Below, one piece after another: positions 10,869 through 19,067 of a DNA stretch of 64,000 bases. The stretch is from Leucothrix pacifica (lineage in GTDB: Bacteria; Pseudomonadota; Gammaproteobacteria; Thiotrichales; Thiotrichaceae). A model generated the notes under the pieces. It saw only the letters and a list, made by a program, of their open reading frames with translations, ran no database searches and was not told where the DNA came from. The stretch's first letter is position 1, and every line of letters begins with the position of its first letter. The position numbers and the translations under genes are program-made. The stretch is taken from contig NZ_QGKM01000008.1 in assembly GCF_003172875.1 (NCBI RefSeq), positions 1-64,000 on the forward strand, given 5' to 3'.

Positions 10869-11457
10869 GGCTCTTTATCATACCTCTCGCCATTTCCATT
10901 TGCTGGGCCTTGTCCATACCTTTACCGACCGGCCCCTCGACAAATAAATGCGCCAATCCATGCACGGACGACCATGCCAATAATTCCTGTGAGCTGAAAC
11001 TATTCGGATCGACATCATCAATGGTAGCGGCGAACCCGGCTTGCATAAAACTGCTGAGTAATTTGACGGCAGCTTCATAGTTCTCATCGTTCACATAAAT
11101 CGTTTCTTCCCGCCACATCGCGCGAAAGAAAGCGGGTTTGGCGAGTGCGAATTCAATATAAGCGAGACTGACCGCAGAGAACTCATCACCGGAATTTTCC
11201 TGTGCATCTGTTTTAGCGCGCGCCATTGAGTCAGTAAGCTGATGCAGCGCACGAGTGGCAAATGAGGTGAGTAGCGCACGTTTATCCGCATAATGACGAA
11301 ACGCTGAGGAAGGGGAGACTCCAACCAATTTGGCGCAGGCGCGAAGTGTTACAGCCTCCAAACCAAACTTGGTGGCAATATCGTCAACCGCATCTAATAG
11401 CGATTCGCTCAAATTACCGTGGTGGTAACTACTTTTTTGTTTCTTCATTACGGACAT
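10834..11457 (-). CDS. TetR-family regulator with WHG-type C-terminal domain
   Basis: About 207 residues from the ATG at 11457 (MSVMKKQKSS); the frame can be extended to 11553, but the extra 32 residues look non-conserved. The N-terminal helix-turn-helix is EAVTLRACAKLVGVSPSSAF followed by RHYADKRALL. The C-terminal part contains AWSSVHGLAHLFVEGPVG, the signature of the WHG effector domain. It shares its 3' end with the GHMP kinase gene and is divergent from a DUF2852 gene. Symmetric repeats in the promoter region are likely its own operator. The ligand is unknown. Confidence 0.9.
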   Translation of the reverse strand: MSVMKKQKSSYHHGNLSESLLDAVDDIATKFGLEAVTLRACAKLVGVSPSSAFRHYADKRALLTSFATRALHQLTDSMARAKTDAQENSGDEFSAVSLAYIEFALAKPAFFRAMWREETIYVNDENYEAAVKLLSSFMQAGFAATIDDVDPNSFSSQELLAWSSVHGLAHLFVEGPVGKGMDKAQQMEMARGMIKSLADSLSSVKTS

Positions 11458-11543
11458 ATGTAAACACCGTTCACTTTTTTTAGTCAGAGGTCTTGCATTT
11501 CGGATTAATGTTCCTATACTATTATGTGAACAGTGATAACATT
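11457..11543. promoter_or_regulatory. Inverted operator-like repeats between TetR and DUF2852 genes
   Basis: The minus strand reads GTGAACGGTGTTTACAT at 11474-11458. The plus strand reads GTGAACAGTGATAACAT at 11526-11542. They match at 14 of 17 positions in opposite orientation, facing each divergent gene. A TetR dimer bound at both could repress both promoters. This is inferred from symmetry only. Confidence 0.6.
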
Positions 11544-11628
11544 TGTCAATCAAGTCGCAGCACTTGCCGGGAAGTCACTGAAGAGACCGGAAGTAAGCTG
11601 CGCCATTCTTAGAGAAGAGGGTAGGTTT

Positions 11629-12075
11629 ATGACTTCATCAAATGGTTCTGCTACTGATAAATCGAGTGCATGTGCCTTTGGTTTTAAAGGTAAGCGCGAT
11701 TCTGGAAAGGGTAACTGGTCACCAATGAATACGGGTGCGATGGTGCTTGGCTTTATCGCATTCTGGCCATTAGGGCTGGTACTTTTATATTGGAATATTA
11801 CGGGCCGCGACGTACGCGACCTTCCGGCAGCCACAAAGGAGAAGTGGGCAATGCTACGAGCAAAAAAGAATCACCACCATTCAGCAGAGACAACTGATAA
11901 TTCTTTGTTTAACGAATTTCAACAGACGCAGTACGATCGGATTCGTGAGATTAAGGAGGAGATAAAAGACCGTTCGAATCGTTTCAAAGCGTTCCGTGCG
12001 GATGCTAAGCGTCGGGCTGATGAGGAAGAGTTCAACAGCTTTATGGCGAATAGTCCGGAGCGCTCGGGTAATTAA
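11629..12075 (+). CDS. DUF2852-type small membrane protein
   Basis: A protein of 148 residues starting at the ATG at 11629, chosen because GAGGGTAGG lies just upstream; a longer frame to a GTG at 11533 runs through the operator region. The segment MNTGAMVLGFIAFWPLGLVL (about residues 31-50) is one membrane helix and, with LYWNITGRDV, matches the DUF2852 family. The remainder is charged and probably coiled coil, with a polar C-terminus. Function is unknown. Its divergence from the TetR regulator and the shared operator suggest it belongs to that regulon. It ends at a strong terminator, so it is monocistronic. Confidence 0.8.
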   Translation: MTSSNGSATDKSSACAFGFKGKRDSGKGNWSPMNTGAMVLGFIAFWPLGLVLLYWNITGRDVRDLPAATKEKWAMLRAKKNHHHSAETTDNSLFNEFQQTQYDRIREIKEEIKDRSNRFKAFRADAKRRADEEEFNSFMANSPERSGN

Positions 12076-12171
12076 CGAGCAGTAAGTAGGTCGAAGAGGA
12101 TCGTAGTTTGCTGGTTGCGCGGGATATTGTGTGACTTTGGTTACGTACGACTCAATGACACTTGATAGATC

Positions 12172-12204
12172 AAGGTCGCTATTTTCACAATAGCGGCCTT
12201 TTTT
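12172..12204 (+). terminator. Rho-independent terminator of the DUF2852 gene
   Basis: A 12-bp stem with one T-G wobble: AAGGTCGCTATT (12172-12183) with AATAGCGGCCTT (12189-12200), a 5-base loop, and a T run. It lies about 100 bases beyond the stop. Confidence 0.88.
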
Positions 12205-12292
12205 AATGTGCGCTTTTAGTCAGTTTGCGTTTGTGACAGGTCTTTCAGGTGTACTTTGATGAAGACAAGCGCTGACAAAAATCCCCGATTAT

Positions 12293-13075
12293 TCAGCTAT
12301 TCATCTCTAAAAAAGTCTGAGTAAAGTCATCAGCAGGATAGTATTGCTCGATTAATATCTCAGCAGCCGTAATGTCAGTTGGTGTACCAAATGAGGTGAG
12401 GGTAGTGAGAAATTTTAGTGACTGCCCACCGAGTTGAAAGTCCAGATACACAAATGGCTCAGTCCTGATATTAAGATCAATCGGTTGCGGGTCACTGGGG
12501 AAGTCCGGGTGGCGAGCCAGGCTCTTGAGCAAGTTATCATGGCGTCCGGGCGCTGCTTGTTGCTCATGTTGTAAACGCAGTAAAGTGGTGTTGGCTATCT
12601 CCTGCCAGTTACCAATGAATGGCTTCACCGCATTGGGATCAAAAATCATTTCCGCAATATTTTGCGTGTCCGGAAAGTGTGGACAGGCAGCTTTGCATAT
12701 ATCAAATAAACGCTGGAAGCCGTCACTTTGCAAAATGATATTCCAGTGCCAATCCAGCACAATTGCCGGATAAGGCTCATGTTTATCCAGGATGATCTGC
12801 AGGGTTTTCGACACTCTGTCCATATTGCGCTGATCCAGCGGGGTGCGCGAGTAGTGTTCTGCAAAGCCTGCCAGGGATAGCAATTCATTACGGGTTCTAA
12901 GTGGTAGATCCAGTGCTTCTGCGAGCCTTAATACCGCTTCTTTGCTGGGTTTGGATCGCTCATTTTCAATAAAGCTAACATGCTTGCTACTCATGCCCGC
13001 TTCCATAGCTAAGCTCAATTGACTAAAGCCTTTGGCCTTTCTGAAAGAGCGAAGTTGGGTGCTAAATGTCGTCAT
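12293..13075 (-). CDS. XRE-family regulator with MmyB-like ligand-binding domain
   Basis: About 260 residues from the ATG at 13075 (MTTFSTQLRSFRKAKG); an upstream in-frame ATG at 13123 is less likely because AAAGGCTGCC precedes 13075. The N-terminal helix-turn-helix (residues 5-60) includes GFSQLSLAMEAGMSSKHVSF then IENERSKPS. The rest is the MmyB-like domain seen in many single-gene regulators; EPYPAIVLDWHWNIILQSDG is its hallmark PAS-like core. Members bind fatty acids or other small hydrophobic ligands and often control a divergent neighbour, here the small membrane protein gene at 13212. The specific ligand is unknown. Confidence 0.88.
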   Translation of the reverse strand: MTTFSTQLRSFRKAKGFSQLSLAMEAGMSSKHVSFIENERSKPSKEAVLRLAEALDLPLRTRNELLSLAGFAEHYSRTPLDQRNMDRVSKTLQIILDKHEPYPAIVLDWHWNIILQSDGFQRLFDICKAACPHFPDTQNIAEMIFDPNAVKPFIGNWQEIANTTLLRLQHEQQAAPGRHDNLLKSLARHPDFPSDPQPIDLNIRTEPFVYLDFQLGGQSLKFLTTLTSFGTPTDITAAEILIEQYYPADDFTQTFLEMNS

Positions 13076-13211
13076 CAGGCAGCCTTTGATATTGCGGCAA
13101 AGATAACATTGTACTGGATGCATGAGTTAAAAACTGTACCTCTGAGGTAATTGTTAGCGATACCTGCAGGTGTAATTATTTGCTCTGAGAATTTATTGAA
13201 AGGAGTAAATA

Positions 13212-13556
13212 ATGAAGTGTTTCAGAGTGTTAATGGCTATTTCCTGGGTGCTGATCATGGCACTGACTATCCACGTGGTCAGTGCGCATGGCCTTAATTG
13301 GCCAGTGGTCTTCATCGGTGATTTGTTTGAGTTTAATTGGCGTTCCCAGTTTTACGTGGACTTCTCGGTACTGTTACTGATTTTATTTTTATGGATTAAC
13401 TGGCGTGAAGCCTCAACGATGAAGGGACTAGTTTGTGGCTTGCTGAGTGTCTTTATGGGAGGCATGTTCGCTTTTGCATATCTGGTCTACGAAAGCTATG
13501 TCGCCAAAGGGAATGTGAAAGCGTTTCTGTTGGGGGCGCACTACCGTAATGAATGA
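13212..13556 (+). CDS. Small integral membrane protein, family not recognised
   Basis: A protein of 114 residues with a clear Shine-Dalgarno (AAAGGAG, 7 bases before the ATG). Three hydrophobic segments are visible at about residues 6-25, 50-64 and 69-93 (LVCGLLSVFMGGMFAFAYLV). A short aromatic-rich stretch (FEFNWRSQFYVDF) lies between the first two. There is no lipobox or enzyme motif. It is divergent from the XRE/MmyB regulator and is its most likely target. Function is not assigned. Confidence 0.75.
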   Translation: MKCFRVLMAISWVLIMALTIHVVSAHGLNWPVVFIGDLFEFNWRSQFYVDFSVLLLILFLWINWREASTMKGLVCGLLSVFMGGMFAFAYLVYESYVAKGNVKAFLLGAHYRNE

Positions 13557-13592
13557 TAACCCCGTCAGAGTGTGTCAATAGATTGCAGGTGA

Positions 13593-14021
13593 TCAGTTTT
13601 CTACTGTGAAGCCTGCTTTTTGCAATGTTGGATAGGCAACCCATAGTGGCCCAATGAACAAGAACATCAGGTCTTCAAGAAAGCTGGGCTTTTGCCCCTC
13701 AATTTTGTGGCCATAGAATTGTCCGGCCCATGCGGCTGCAAATAGCAGTATCAGCATGATATAGCCAAAACCAAGCGCCAGCTGCAGAACGAGCGCAAGA
13801 CCAATCATCACTGCGCCTAAAATGGCTACCTTCTTGCCCATCGTCCAGTAAAAAGCAATGGCGGCTAAAGCAACAGGGATAAATAAGAAGATTGAGAGCT
13901 TCCAAAGTAGTGCGACAACCGTGAAAAATATCACTGGTATGCAAATATTATGGATCATTTTGTTGGTTGGATTCTGGTGTGATACAGAATACTCCGTCAT
14001 CCATTGATCAAACGTTCTCAT
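13593..14021 (-). CDS. DUF962/Mpo1-like membrane protein
   Basis: A protein of 142 residues starting at the ATG at 14021, behind AAGGAAGGAAG; the frame extends upstream to 14057 without support. The N-terminal signature WMTEYSVSHQNPTNKMIHNI and CIP matches the DUF962 family, which includes yeast Mpo1, a dioxygenase acting on 2-hydroxy fatty acids that uses conserved histidines. Four hydrophobic segments follow, and a conserved GHKIEGQKPSFLEDL stretch with HK and E is present near the C-terminus. An enzymatic role in lipid alpha-oxidation is possible by family relation but not shown here. Confidence 0.85.
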   Translation of the reverse strand: MRTFDQWMTEYSVSHQNPTNKMIHNICIPVIFFTVVALLWKLSIFLFIPVALAAIAFYWTMGKKVAILGAVMIGLALVLQLALGFGYIMLILLFAAAWAGQFYGHKIEGQKPSFLEDLMFLFIGPLWVAYPTLQKAGFTVEN

Positions 14022-14117
14022 GTTTTCTTCCTTCCTTGTACTGATTGGTTGTTTCAAACAATTATACGGTCTGCCAAAAGCAGCTCAATGTCATGGCATC
14101 AAGCTGCTGTATGTACC

Positions 14118-14459
14118 TTATGAGTTAGGGTCTTCGTAGAAGATATAAGAAGTAGAGTAGTCGCTGAATTCGAAGTACACTTTCTTCTCGCCAGAATCTA
14201 CTTTACCGTTAAGGTTTGCGTCGAGTACGCCATAGCCAAAGCGGTAAGGACGGTCAGCGTCATTAGTTGTACCTGCAGCAGTTGATAGCTTGTCGATCTT
14301 CATAAAGCGCTTGGCAAGTTTGTCGCCTGCATAGATTTCAATAATACCGTCGGTTCCGGTCCAGTTATTAATGGAACGGCCAATGCGGTTTTGAGTTTCT
14401 TGAGTACAGGCAGCTAATAATGTACTCAGTACAGCTAATAATATGATTTTACGTAACAT
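14118..14459 (-). CDS. Small lipoprotein of unknown function
   Basis: A protein of 113 residues with a type II signal peptide: MLRKIILLAVLSTLLAAC, cleaved before Cys18 (LLAAC lipobox). The mature part is polar and contains FGYGVLDANLNGKVDSGEKK, which resembles an EF-hand-like or dockerin-like calcium loop (D-x-N-x-N-x-K-x-D). It has a good Shine-Dalgarno (AAGGAAAAG). Its start codon is only 24 bases from that of the divergent DsbA-like gene, so its promoter must lie in that gene's coding region. Function unknown. Confidence 0.8.
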   Translation of the reverse strand: MLRKIILLAVLSTLLAACTQETQNRIGRSINNWTGTDGIIEIYAGDKLAKRFMKIDKLSTAAGTTNDADRPYRFGYGVLDANLNGKVDSGEKKVYFEFSDYSTSYIFYEDPNS

Positions 14460-14483
14460 TTCTTTTCCTTATAGGCTCGGCTA

Positions 14484-15125
14484 ATGATTCAGAATAATCA
14501 AAAAATACTATACTACGTTCATGACCCAATGTGCAGCTGGTGCTGGGCATTTGTTCCGACATGGACCAAAATCCAAGACGAATTAGAAGGTAAGCTTGAT
14601 ATTCGTTATCTGTTAGGTGGTTTAGCACCGGATTCGGATCAAATTATGCCGCAAGAAATGCAAAAGGCGATCAGTGGCTACTGGAAAACGATTGAAGAAC
14701 GTGTTCCTGGTACATATTTCAATCATGACTTTTGGAAGGTTTGTACGCCCAGACGGTCAACTTATCCTTCATGTCGGGCCGTGATTGCAGCCAGAAAGCA
14801 GCAGCCTGAGTTGGAAAAAGCGATGATACAAGGTATTCAGGAGGTGTATTATTTAGAGGCGATGAATCCTTCAGATGATGAAGTGCTCATCAATATCGCG
14901 GATGCATTGGGTTTGGATGCTGAGCAGTTTGCGGTTGATTTAAACAGTGCGGAGACTCAGCAAGAGTTTGATGCTGAAATGGATCTGGGAGCACGAATGG
15001 GTGCGCAAGGTTTCCCGAGTCTGATTCTGCAAACACCAGAAGGATATCGCTATATCCCTCTGGATTATAACCGACCTGAAGTGGTGTTAGACCAGCTCAA
15101 GCCGTTGCTAGAGGCAGCGAGCTAG
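14484..15125 (+). CDS. DsbA-family (FrnE-like) thioredoxin-fold protein, cytoplasmic
   Basis: A protein of 213 residues with a thioredoxin fold and helical insertion. The active site is CSWC in YVHDPMCSWCWAF at residues about 12-24. The cis-proline loop is QGFPSLIL near residue 178. No signal peptide is present, so it belongs to the cytoplasmic DsbA/FrnE-like group linked to thiol redox or oxidative stress rather than to periplasmic disulfide formation. A Shine-Dalgarno AGG lies 8 bases from the ATG. The last 4 bases overlap the end of the convergent CAP-domain gene. Confidence 0.88.
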   Translation: MIQNNQKILYYVHDPMCSWCWAFVPTWTKIQDELEGKLDIRYLLGGLAPDSDQIMPQEMQKAISGYWKTIEERVPGTYFNHDFWKVCTPRRSTYPSCRAVIAARKQQPELEKAMIQGIQEVYYLEAMNPSDDEVLINIADALGLDAEQFAVDLNSAETQQEFDAEMDLGARMGAQGFPSLILQTPEGYRYIPLDYNRPEVVLDQLKPLLEAAS

Positions 15126-15757
15126 TAAGGACGCTCACCGATGTAATTCCCCGGTGGGTTGTAGTTACAGACCCAAAGTTGGGAAAGGTCACCACATTGT
15201 TGATAGGCACAGCCTACTTGTGTGGTTTCTTTCCAGACGATTTGAGTATAGTGACCGCATTGCTCGCCGCGCTTACAACTATTATTGCGGTAGTTATAGA
15301 ACTGCTTTTCATCTGCCCAGTCCTTCACGACGCGTTGAATATCGATTTCTTGCAACTCGCGTAAACCGTTCGACCATCTGCGCGGACTTGCCCACCACAA
15401 ATTCTCACCATGCGGACTGCCACTAGGGCGATGCCGCATATGGCAATTATTAGTCGATGCTAAATGATTGGCCCACTCCTGTGCATAGGAAGCCAAACTG
15501 GCCGACCATGTCAGATCCGATAAGCCATGCGCTCTTCGCACTTTGTTGTGTGCATCTAGTGTGCGTGCGAAACGTTGGCCATTATTACTGATTGGCTTTG
15601 CTGTAGGTTTATTGTGTGTGTGTGGATCCGGTTGCATGCTTTCCGCATGCATCTCAGTGGTTTGTTTAACGGTTTTTTCACTAGCACCACCACAGGCAGA
15701 CACAAAAAGTCCGACTGTGATGGCAGTGGTGATTGCTAAGGAAGATGTCCTGAACAT
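15122..15757 (-). CDS. CAP/SCP-domain lipoprotein
   Basis: A protein of 211 residues with a lipoprotein signal (FVSACGG, Cys22). After a histidine- and proline-containing linker, the CAP domain runs from about residue 62 to the end. It has DAHNKVRRAHGLSDLTWSAS, the HGENLWWASPR helix with His and Glu, CGHYTQIVWKETTQVGCAY and WVCNYNPPGNYIGERPY. These are the four CAP signatures of the plant PR-1/SCP type with disulfide cysteines, closer to the eukaryote-like version than to YkwD. The role is unknown; members bind lipids or act at the cell surface. GGGGAT precedes the ATG. Confidence 0.9.
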   Translation of the reverse strand: MFRTSSLAITTAITVGLFVSACGGASEKTVKQTTEMHAESMQPDPHTHNKPTAKPISNNGQRFARTLDAHNKVRRAHGLSDLTWSASLASYAQEWANHLASTNNCHMRHRPSGSPHGENLWWASPRRWSNGLRELQEIDIQRVVKDWADEKQFYNYRNNSCKRGEQCGHYTQIVWKETTQVGCAYQQCGDLSQLWVCNYNPPGNYIGERPY

Positions 15758-15826
15758 GTTGCGCTTATCCCCATTTATTCAACTCCTTCTTAAAATAGGT
15801 CTGCGCATCCTTTTGCAAACCGTTTC

Positions 15827-17365
15827 TTAGGTTAGTTCACTCAGTAATAGTGACTTGCAGCTCATCGCCTTTGGCTGCTCAAGTCCCATTAATTGCAGAA
15901 CAGTCGGGGCCAGATTGCCTAAGCCTCCGCTGGTGCTGAGTGTCCAATATTTTTGGTCAATTATCAGACATGGTACAGGATAAACGGTATGTTGTGTATT
16001 TGGCTGTTTGCTGATCGGGTCAACGTATTCGTCACAGTTGCCATGATCCGCGGTCAGAATGACGGAGTAGTCGTTTTCAGCAGCGGCATCGAGTACCCGG
16101 CCCACTTCAGTATCCATTGCTTCAACAGCTTTAATAATGGCTTCAGGAATCGCCGTGTGGCCAACCATGTCACCATTGGCAAAGTTGACCACGATGAAGG
16201 CATGTTCTTGTTTGTTAAGTGCATCAACCACCGTGGTTGCCACTTCAGCGGCGCTCATTTCCGGGCATTCGTCGTATGTTGTCACCTTTGGAGAGTCGAC
16301 AACAATACGCTCTTCACCTTCATAAGGTGCTTCTTTGCCGCCATTGAAGAAGAAGGTAACGTGCGCGTATTTCTCTGTTTCGGCACAATGTAACTGTGTC
16401 AAACCAGCTTCACTAATCACCTGAGACAGGCAGGTTTCAGGCTGCTCTGGTTTGAATACGATCGGGCCGGTGAGGGTTTTATCGTATTCCGTCATGGTGG
16501 TTAGTGTAACGGCTTCAAAGTCGCCACGATCAAAATGATCAAATGACTTATGTGACAATGCAGCGGCCATTTGGCGTGGACGGTCATTACGGAAGTTGAA
16601 GAATAGGGCCGTGTCGTTTGAAGCCACTTTTTCTGCACCAGCAATCACACAAGGCGGCACAAATTCATCGGTTGCACCATCTGCATAGGCTGCGTCCATT
16701 GCAGCAGCTGCGGTGTCAAAACTCAGACCTTTGTGATTTACCATAGCCTGCCATGCTTCTTCGGTACGCTCCCAGCGTTGGTCGCGATCCATGGCATAGA
16801 AACGGCCACTAATAGTCGCGATCTTTCCACCGTGCTGATCAAGCGAGGCCTGTACGGTTTCAATAAAACGCTTCCCTGATTTTGGTGAGGTGTCGCGGCC
16901 GTCGGTGTAGGCGTGAACCATTGGCGTAACGCCTTCAGCGGCGCAAATCTCAATCAAAGCGCAGAGATGACTAATATGGCTATGTACGCCACCGTCAGAG
17001 ACTAAGCCAACTAAATGTAATGGACGGTTGGCCGACTTTGCAGCACCAATTGCATCAAGCACTACGCTATTTTTAGCAAAGCTGCCATCTTCAATCGCAT
17101 CGTCTACCTTGACCAGATTCTGTTTAATGATGGTTCCGCAGCCGATGGTCAGGTGGCCTACTTCAGAGTTGCCCATTTGACCCTCTGGAAGACCAACAGG
17201 GCCTCCGGAAGCTTGAAGTGTTGTGTGAGTGTTTGACCCGAAATAGCGGTCGAGATTAGGCGTATTGGCTTCGTAGACTGCGTTGTTTTGCTTGCTTGGG
17301 TTGACCCCAAAGCCATCCAGAATAATTAATAATGTATTACGGCGTGGAGCTGTTTGCTTGGTCAC
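15827..17365 (-). CDS. gpmI: 2,3-bisphosphoglycerate-independent phosphoglycerate mutase
   Basis: A glycolytic enzyme converting 3-phosphoglycerate to 2-phosphoglycerate with two metal ions. At about 512 residues it is full length. Asp (LLIILDGFG) and the phosphorylated serine in GQMGNSEVGHLTIG are near residues 17 and 67 of this start; later metal motifs include VVNFANGDMVGHT and VILTADHGNCDEY. The start is probably the GTG at 17365, spaced well from AAAGG; TTG at 17371 is the alternative. It is divergent from comM across about 180 bases. Confidence 0.97.
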   Translation of the reverse strand: MTKQTAPRRNTLLIILDGFGVNPSKQNNAVYEANTPNLDRYFGSNTHTTLQASGGPVGLPEGQMGNSEVGHLTIGCGTIIKQNLVKVDDAIEDGSFAKNSVVLDAIGAAKSANRPLHLVGLVSDGGVHSHISHLCALIEICAAEGVTPMVHAYTDGRDTSPKSGKRFIETVQASLDQHGGKIATISGRFYAMDRDQRWERTEEAWQAMVNHKGLSFDTAAAAMDAAYADGATDEFVPPCVIAGAEKVASNDTALFFNFRNDRPRQMAAALSHKSFDHFDRGDFEAVTLTTMTEYDKTLTGPIVFKPEQPETCLSQVISEAGLTQLHCAETEKYAHVTFFFNGGKEAPYEGEERIVVDSPKVTTYDECPEMSAAEVATTVVDALNKQEHAFIVVNFANGDMVGHTAIPEAIIKAVEAMDTEVGRVLDAAAENDYSVILTADHGNCDEYVDPISKQPNTQHTVYPVPCLIIDQKYWTLSTSGGLGNLAPTVLQLMGLEQPKAMSCKSLLLSELT

Positions 17366-17549
17366 GATCAATAGGCCTTTAGTAAATTTTGTAGGATGCG
17401 ATGATTTTAAGTGATTTAAAAATTTTGTGCACCTTGAAGCCTGTTAAAGATGCTTTTTGTGGGGTATTGGCCTCTTATCCGGTCGGGCTATAGTGATCAC
17501 GGTGTGTTTGTTAGCATCATACTTTCTAACAATAATAACAGTCGATACT

Positions 17550-19055
17550 ATGAGTCTTGCAGTTGCTTATACCCGCACCAATGATGGCATTAATGCTCCA
17601 CAAGTGAGTGTTGAAGTAGATTTGAGTCACGGTTTGCCGGGCTTTTCTATTGTTGGATTGCCGGAGGCGGCGGTGCGTGAAAGTAAGGATCGCGTGCGTT
17701 CGGCTATTATTAATTCCGGTTTTGATTTTCCTAATAACCGCATCACTGTCAATCTGGCACCTGCAGATCATCCCAAACAAGGTGGTCGTTTTGATCTACC
17801 CATCGCCATCGGAATTTTGGCAGCTTCCAGGCAAATTGAACAAGCCGCTTTGGACCAATATGAGTTCATTGGTGAGTTGGCACTAGGTGGTGAGTTACGC
17901 TCAGTCAAAGCGGTATTACCCACCGCGTTTGCAGCACACCACACCGGGCGTGCGATCTTGTTGCCTAAGGCTAATGCAGATGAGGCGGGTATTATTGAGA
18001 ATGCTTTAATTTTCCCCTGTGAGCATTTAAAAGAAGTCGCTGCCCATTTAAATCATCAACAACGTATCGATTACTACGAACGCCAAAGTAATGCCGCTGA
18101 GGCGAGCCGCTATGATGTGGATTTGTCAGATGTGAAAGGGCAGTTTCAGGCGAAACGTGCCTTGGAAATAGCCGCAGCAGGTGGCCATCACTTGTTAATG
18201 GTCGGGCCACCGGGGACAGGTAAAACGATGCTGGCTAGTCGCTTGTCGACCATTTTACCTGAGATGACTGAGCAAGAGGCTCTTGAGTCTGCGTCAATCG
18301 CCTCAGTAAGTCATCAGGGTTTTGATCCGGTGGCGTGGTCTAAGCGGCCTTTTCGTGAGCCTCATCATACAGCCTCTGCCGTGGCCTTGGTTGGCGGCGG
18401 TGCAAAGGTGATGCCGGGCGAAATTTCTCTGGCACATAATGGTGTGTTGTTTCTGGATGAGTTGACGGAGTTCAAAGGGCCGGTGTTGGATGTATTGCGT
18501 GAGCCTCTGGAGACAGGGCGGATTGTCTTGTCTCGTGCGGCCAGGCAGGCAGATTACCCTGCACAATTTCAATTAGTGGCGGCGATGAACCCATGCCCAC
18601 AAGGTTTGGATTGTGATCAAAAAGAGCGCTGCCAGTGTACATTGGAACAACAAAGACGTTACCGACAACGTTTATCGGCACCATTTTTAGATCGTATTGA
18701 TATCCAGATTGATGTACCGCGCATGGCTCATGCTGATCTGACGCGTTCTGAAAAAGCCGAGACCAGTGAGCAAGTCAGGGAAAGGGTATGTGCTGCCCGT
18801 GAACGTCAACAAGCTAGACAGCAACAGCCAAATCACCTGTTAAATGCTAAGGGAGTTGAAGCTCATTGTGGCTTGTCAAAAGCAGATGACGCTTTACTAG
18901 GACAGGTGTTGGAGAGTTTTAAACTGTCGGCACGCGCTTGCCATCGAATTTTGAAAGTAGCCCGAACGATTGCTGATTTAGACCTTTCAGACAAAATAAA
19001 GACGGCTCACCTGAGTGAAGCCGTCTCATATCGTGCGATGGATCGCCAGCAGTAG
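17550..19055 (+). CDS. comM: YifB/ComM family Mg-chelatase-like AAA+ ATPase
   Basis: A 501-residue AAA+ helicase-type protein that promotes branch migration during natural transformation in Vibrio and Haemophilus. It starts at the ATG at 17550 (MSLAVAYTRTNDG), which matches the family; an upstream TTG at 17457 would add an unsupported hydrophobic segment. The N-terminal ChlI-like domain contains DLSHGLPGFSIVGLPEAAVR. Walker A is GPPGTGKTML, Walker B GVLFLDELTEF, and a cysteine cluster (CPQGLDCDQKERCQC) sits in the AAA core. The C-terminal domain ends at RAMDRQQ. A hairpin in its last codons faces the convergent ankyrin gene. Confidence 0.95.
   Translation: MSLAVAYTRTNDGINAPQVSVEVDLSHGLPGFSIVGLPEAAVRESKDRVRSAIINSGFDFPNNRITVNLAPADHPKQGGRFDLPIAIGILAASRQIEQAALDQYEFIGELALGGELRSVKAVLPTAFAAHHTGRAILLPKANADEAGIIENALIFPCEHLKEVAAHLNHQQRIDYYERQSNAAEASRYDVDLSDVKGQFQAKRALEIAAAGGHHLLMVGPPGTGKTMLASRLSTILPEMTEQEALESASIASVSHQGFDPVAWSKRPFREPHHTASAVALVGGGAKVMPGEISLAHNGVLFLDELTEFKGPVLDVLREPLETGRIVLSRAARQADYPAQFQLVAAMNPCPQGLDCDQKERCQCTLEQQRRYRQRLSAPFLDRIDIQIDVPRMAHADLTRSEKAETSEQVRERVCAARERQQARQQQPNHLLNAKGVEAHCGLSKADDALLGQVLESFKLSARACHRILKVARTIADLDLSDKIKTAHLSEAVSYRAMDRQQ
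18992..19026 (-). terminator. Terminator for the ankyrin lipoprotein gene, inside comM
   Basis: Read on the minus strand, AGACGGCT (19026-19019) and AGCCGTCT (19007-19000) form an 8-bp stem that can be extended by CAC/GTG, followed by TTTATTTTG. It lies 42 bases past the ankyrin gene stop, within the 3' coding region of comM. Confidence 0.75.
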
Positions 19056-19067
19056 TGCCTTAGGGCA

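Noticed and set aside
17457-17549. 31 extra N-terminal residues on ComM
   Set aside because: They depend on a TTG start and encode a hydrophobic stretch foreign to the family; ATG at 17550 matches the known start.
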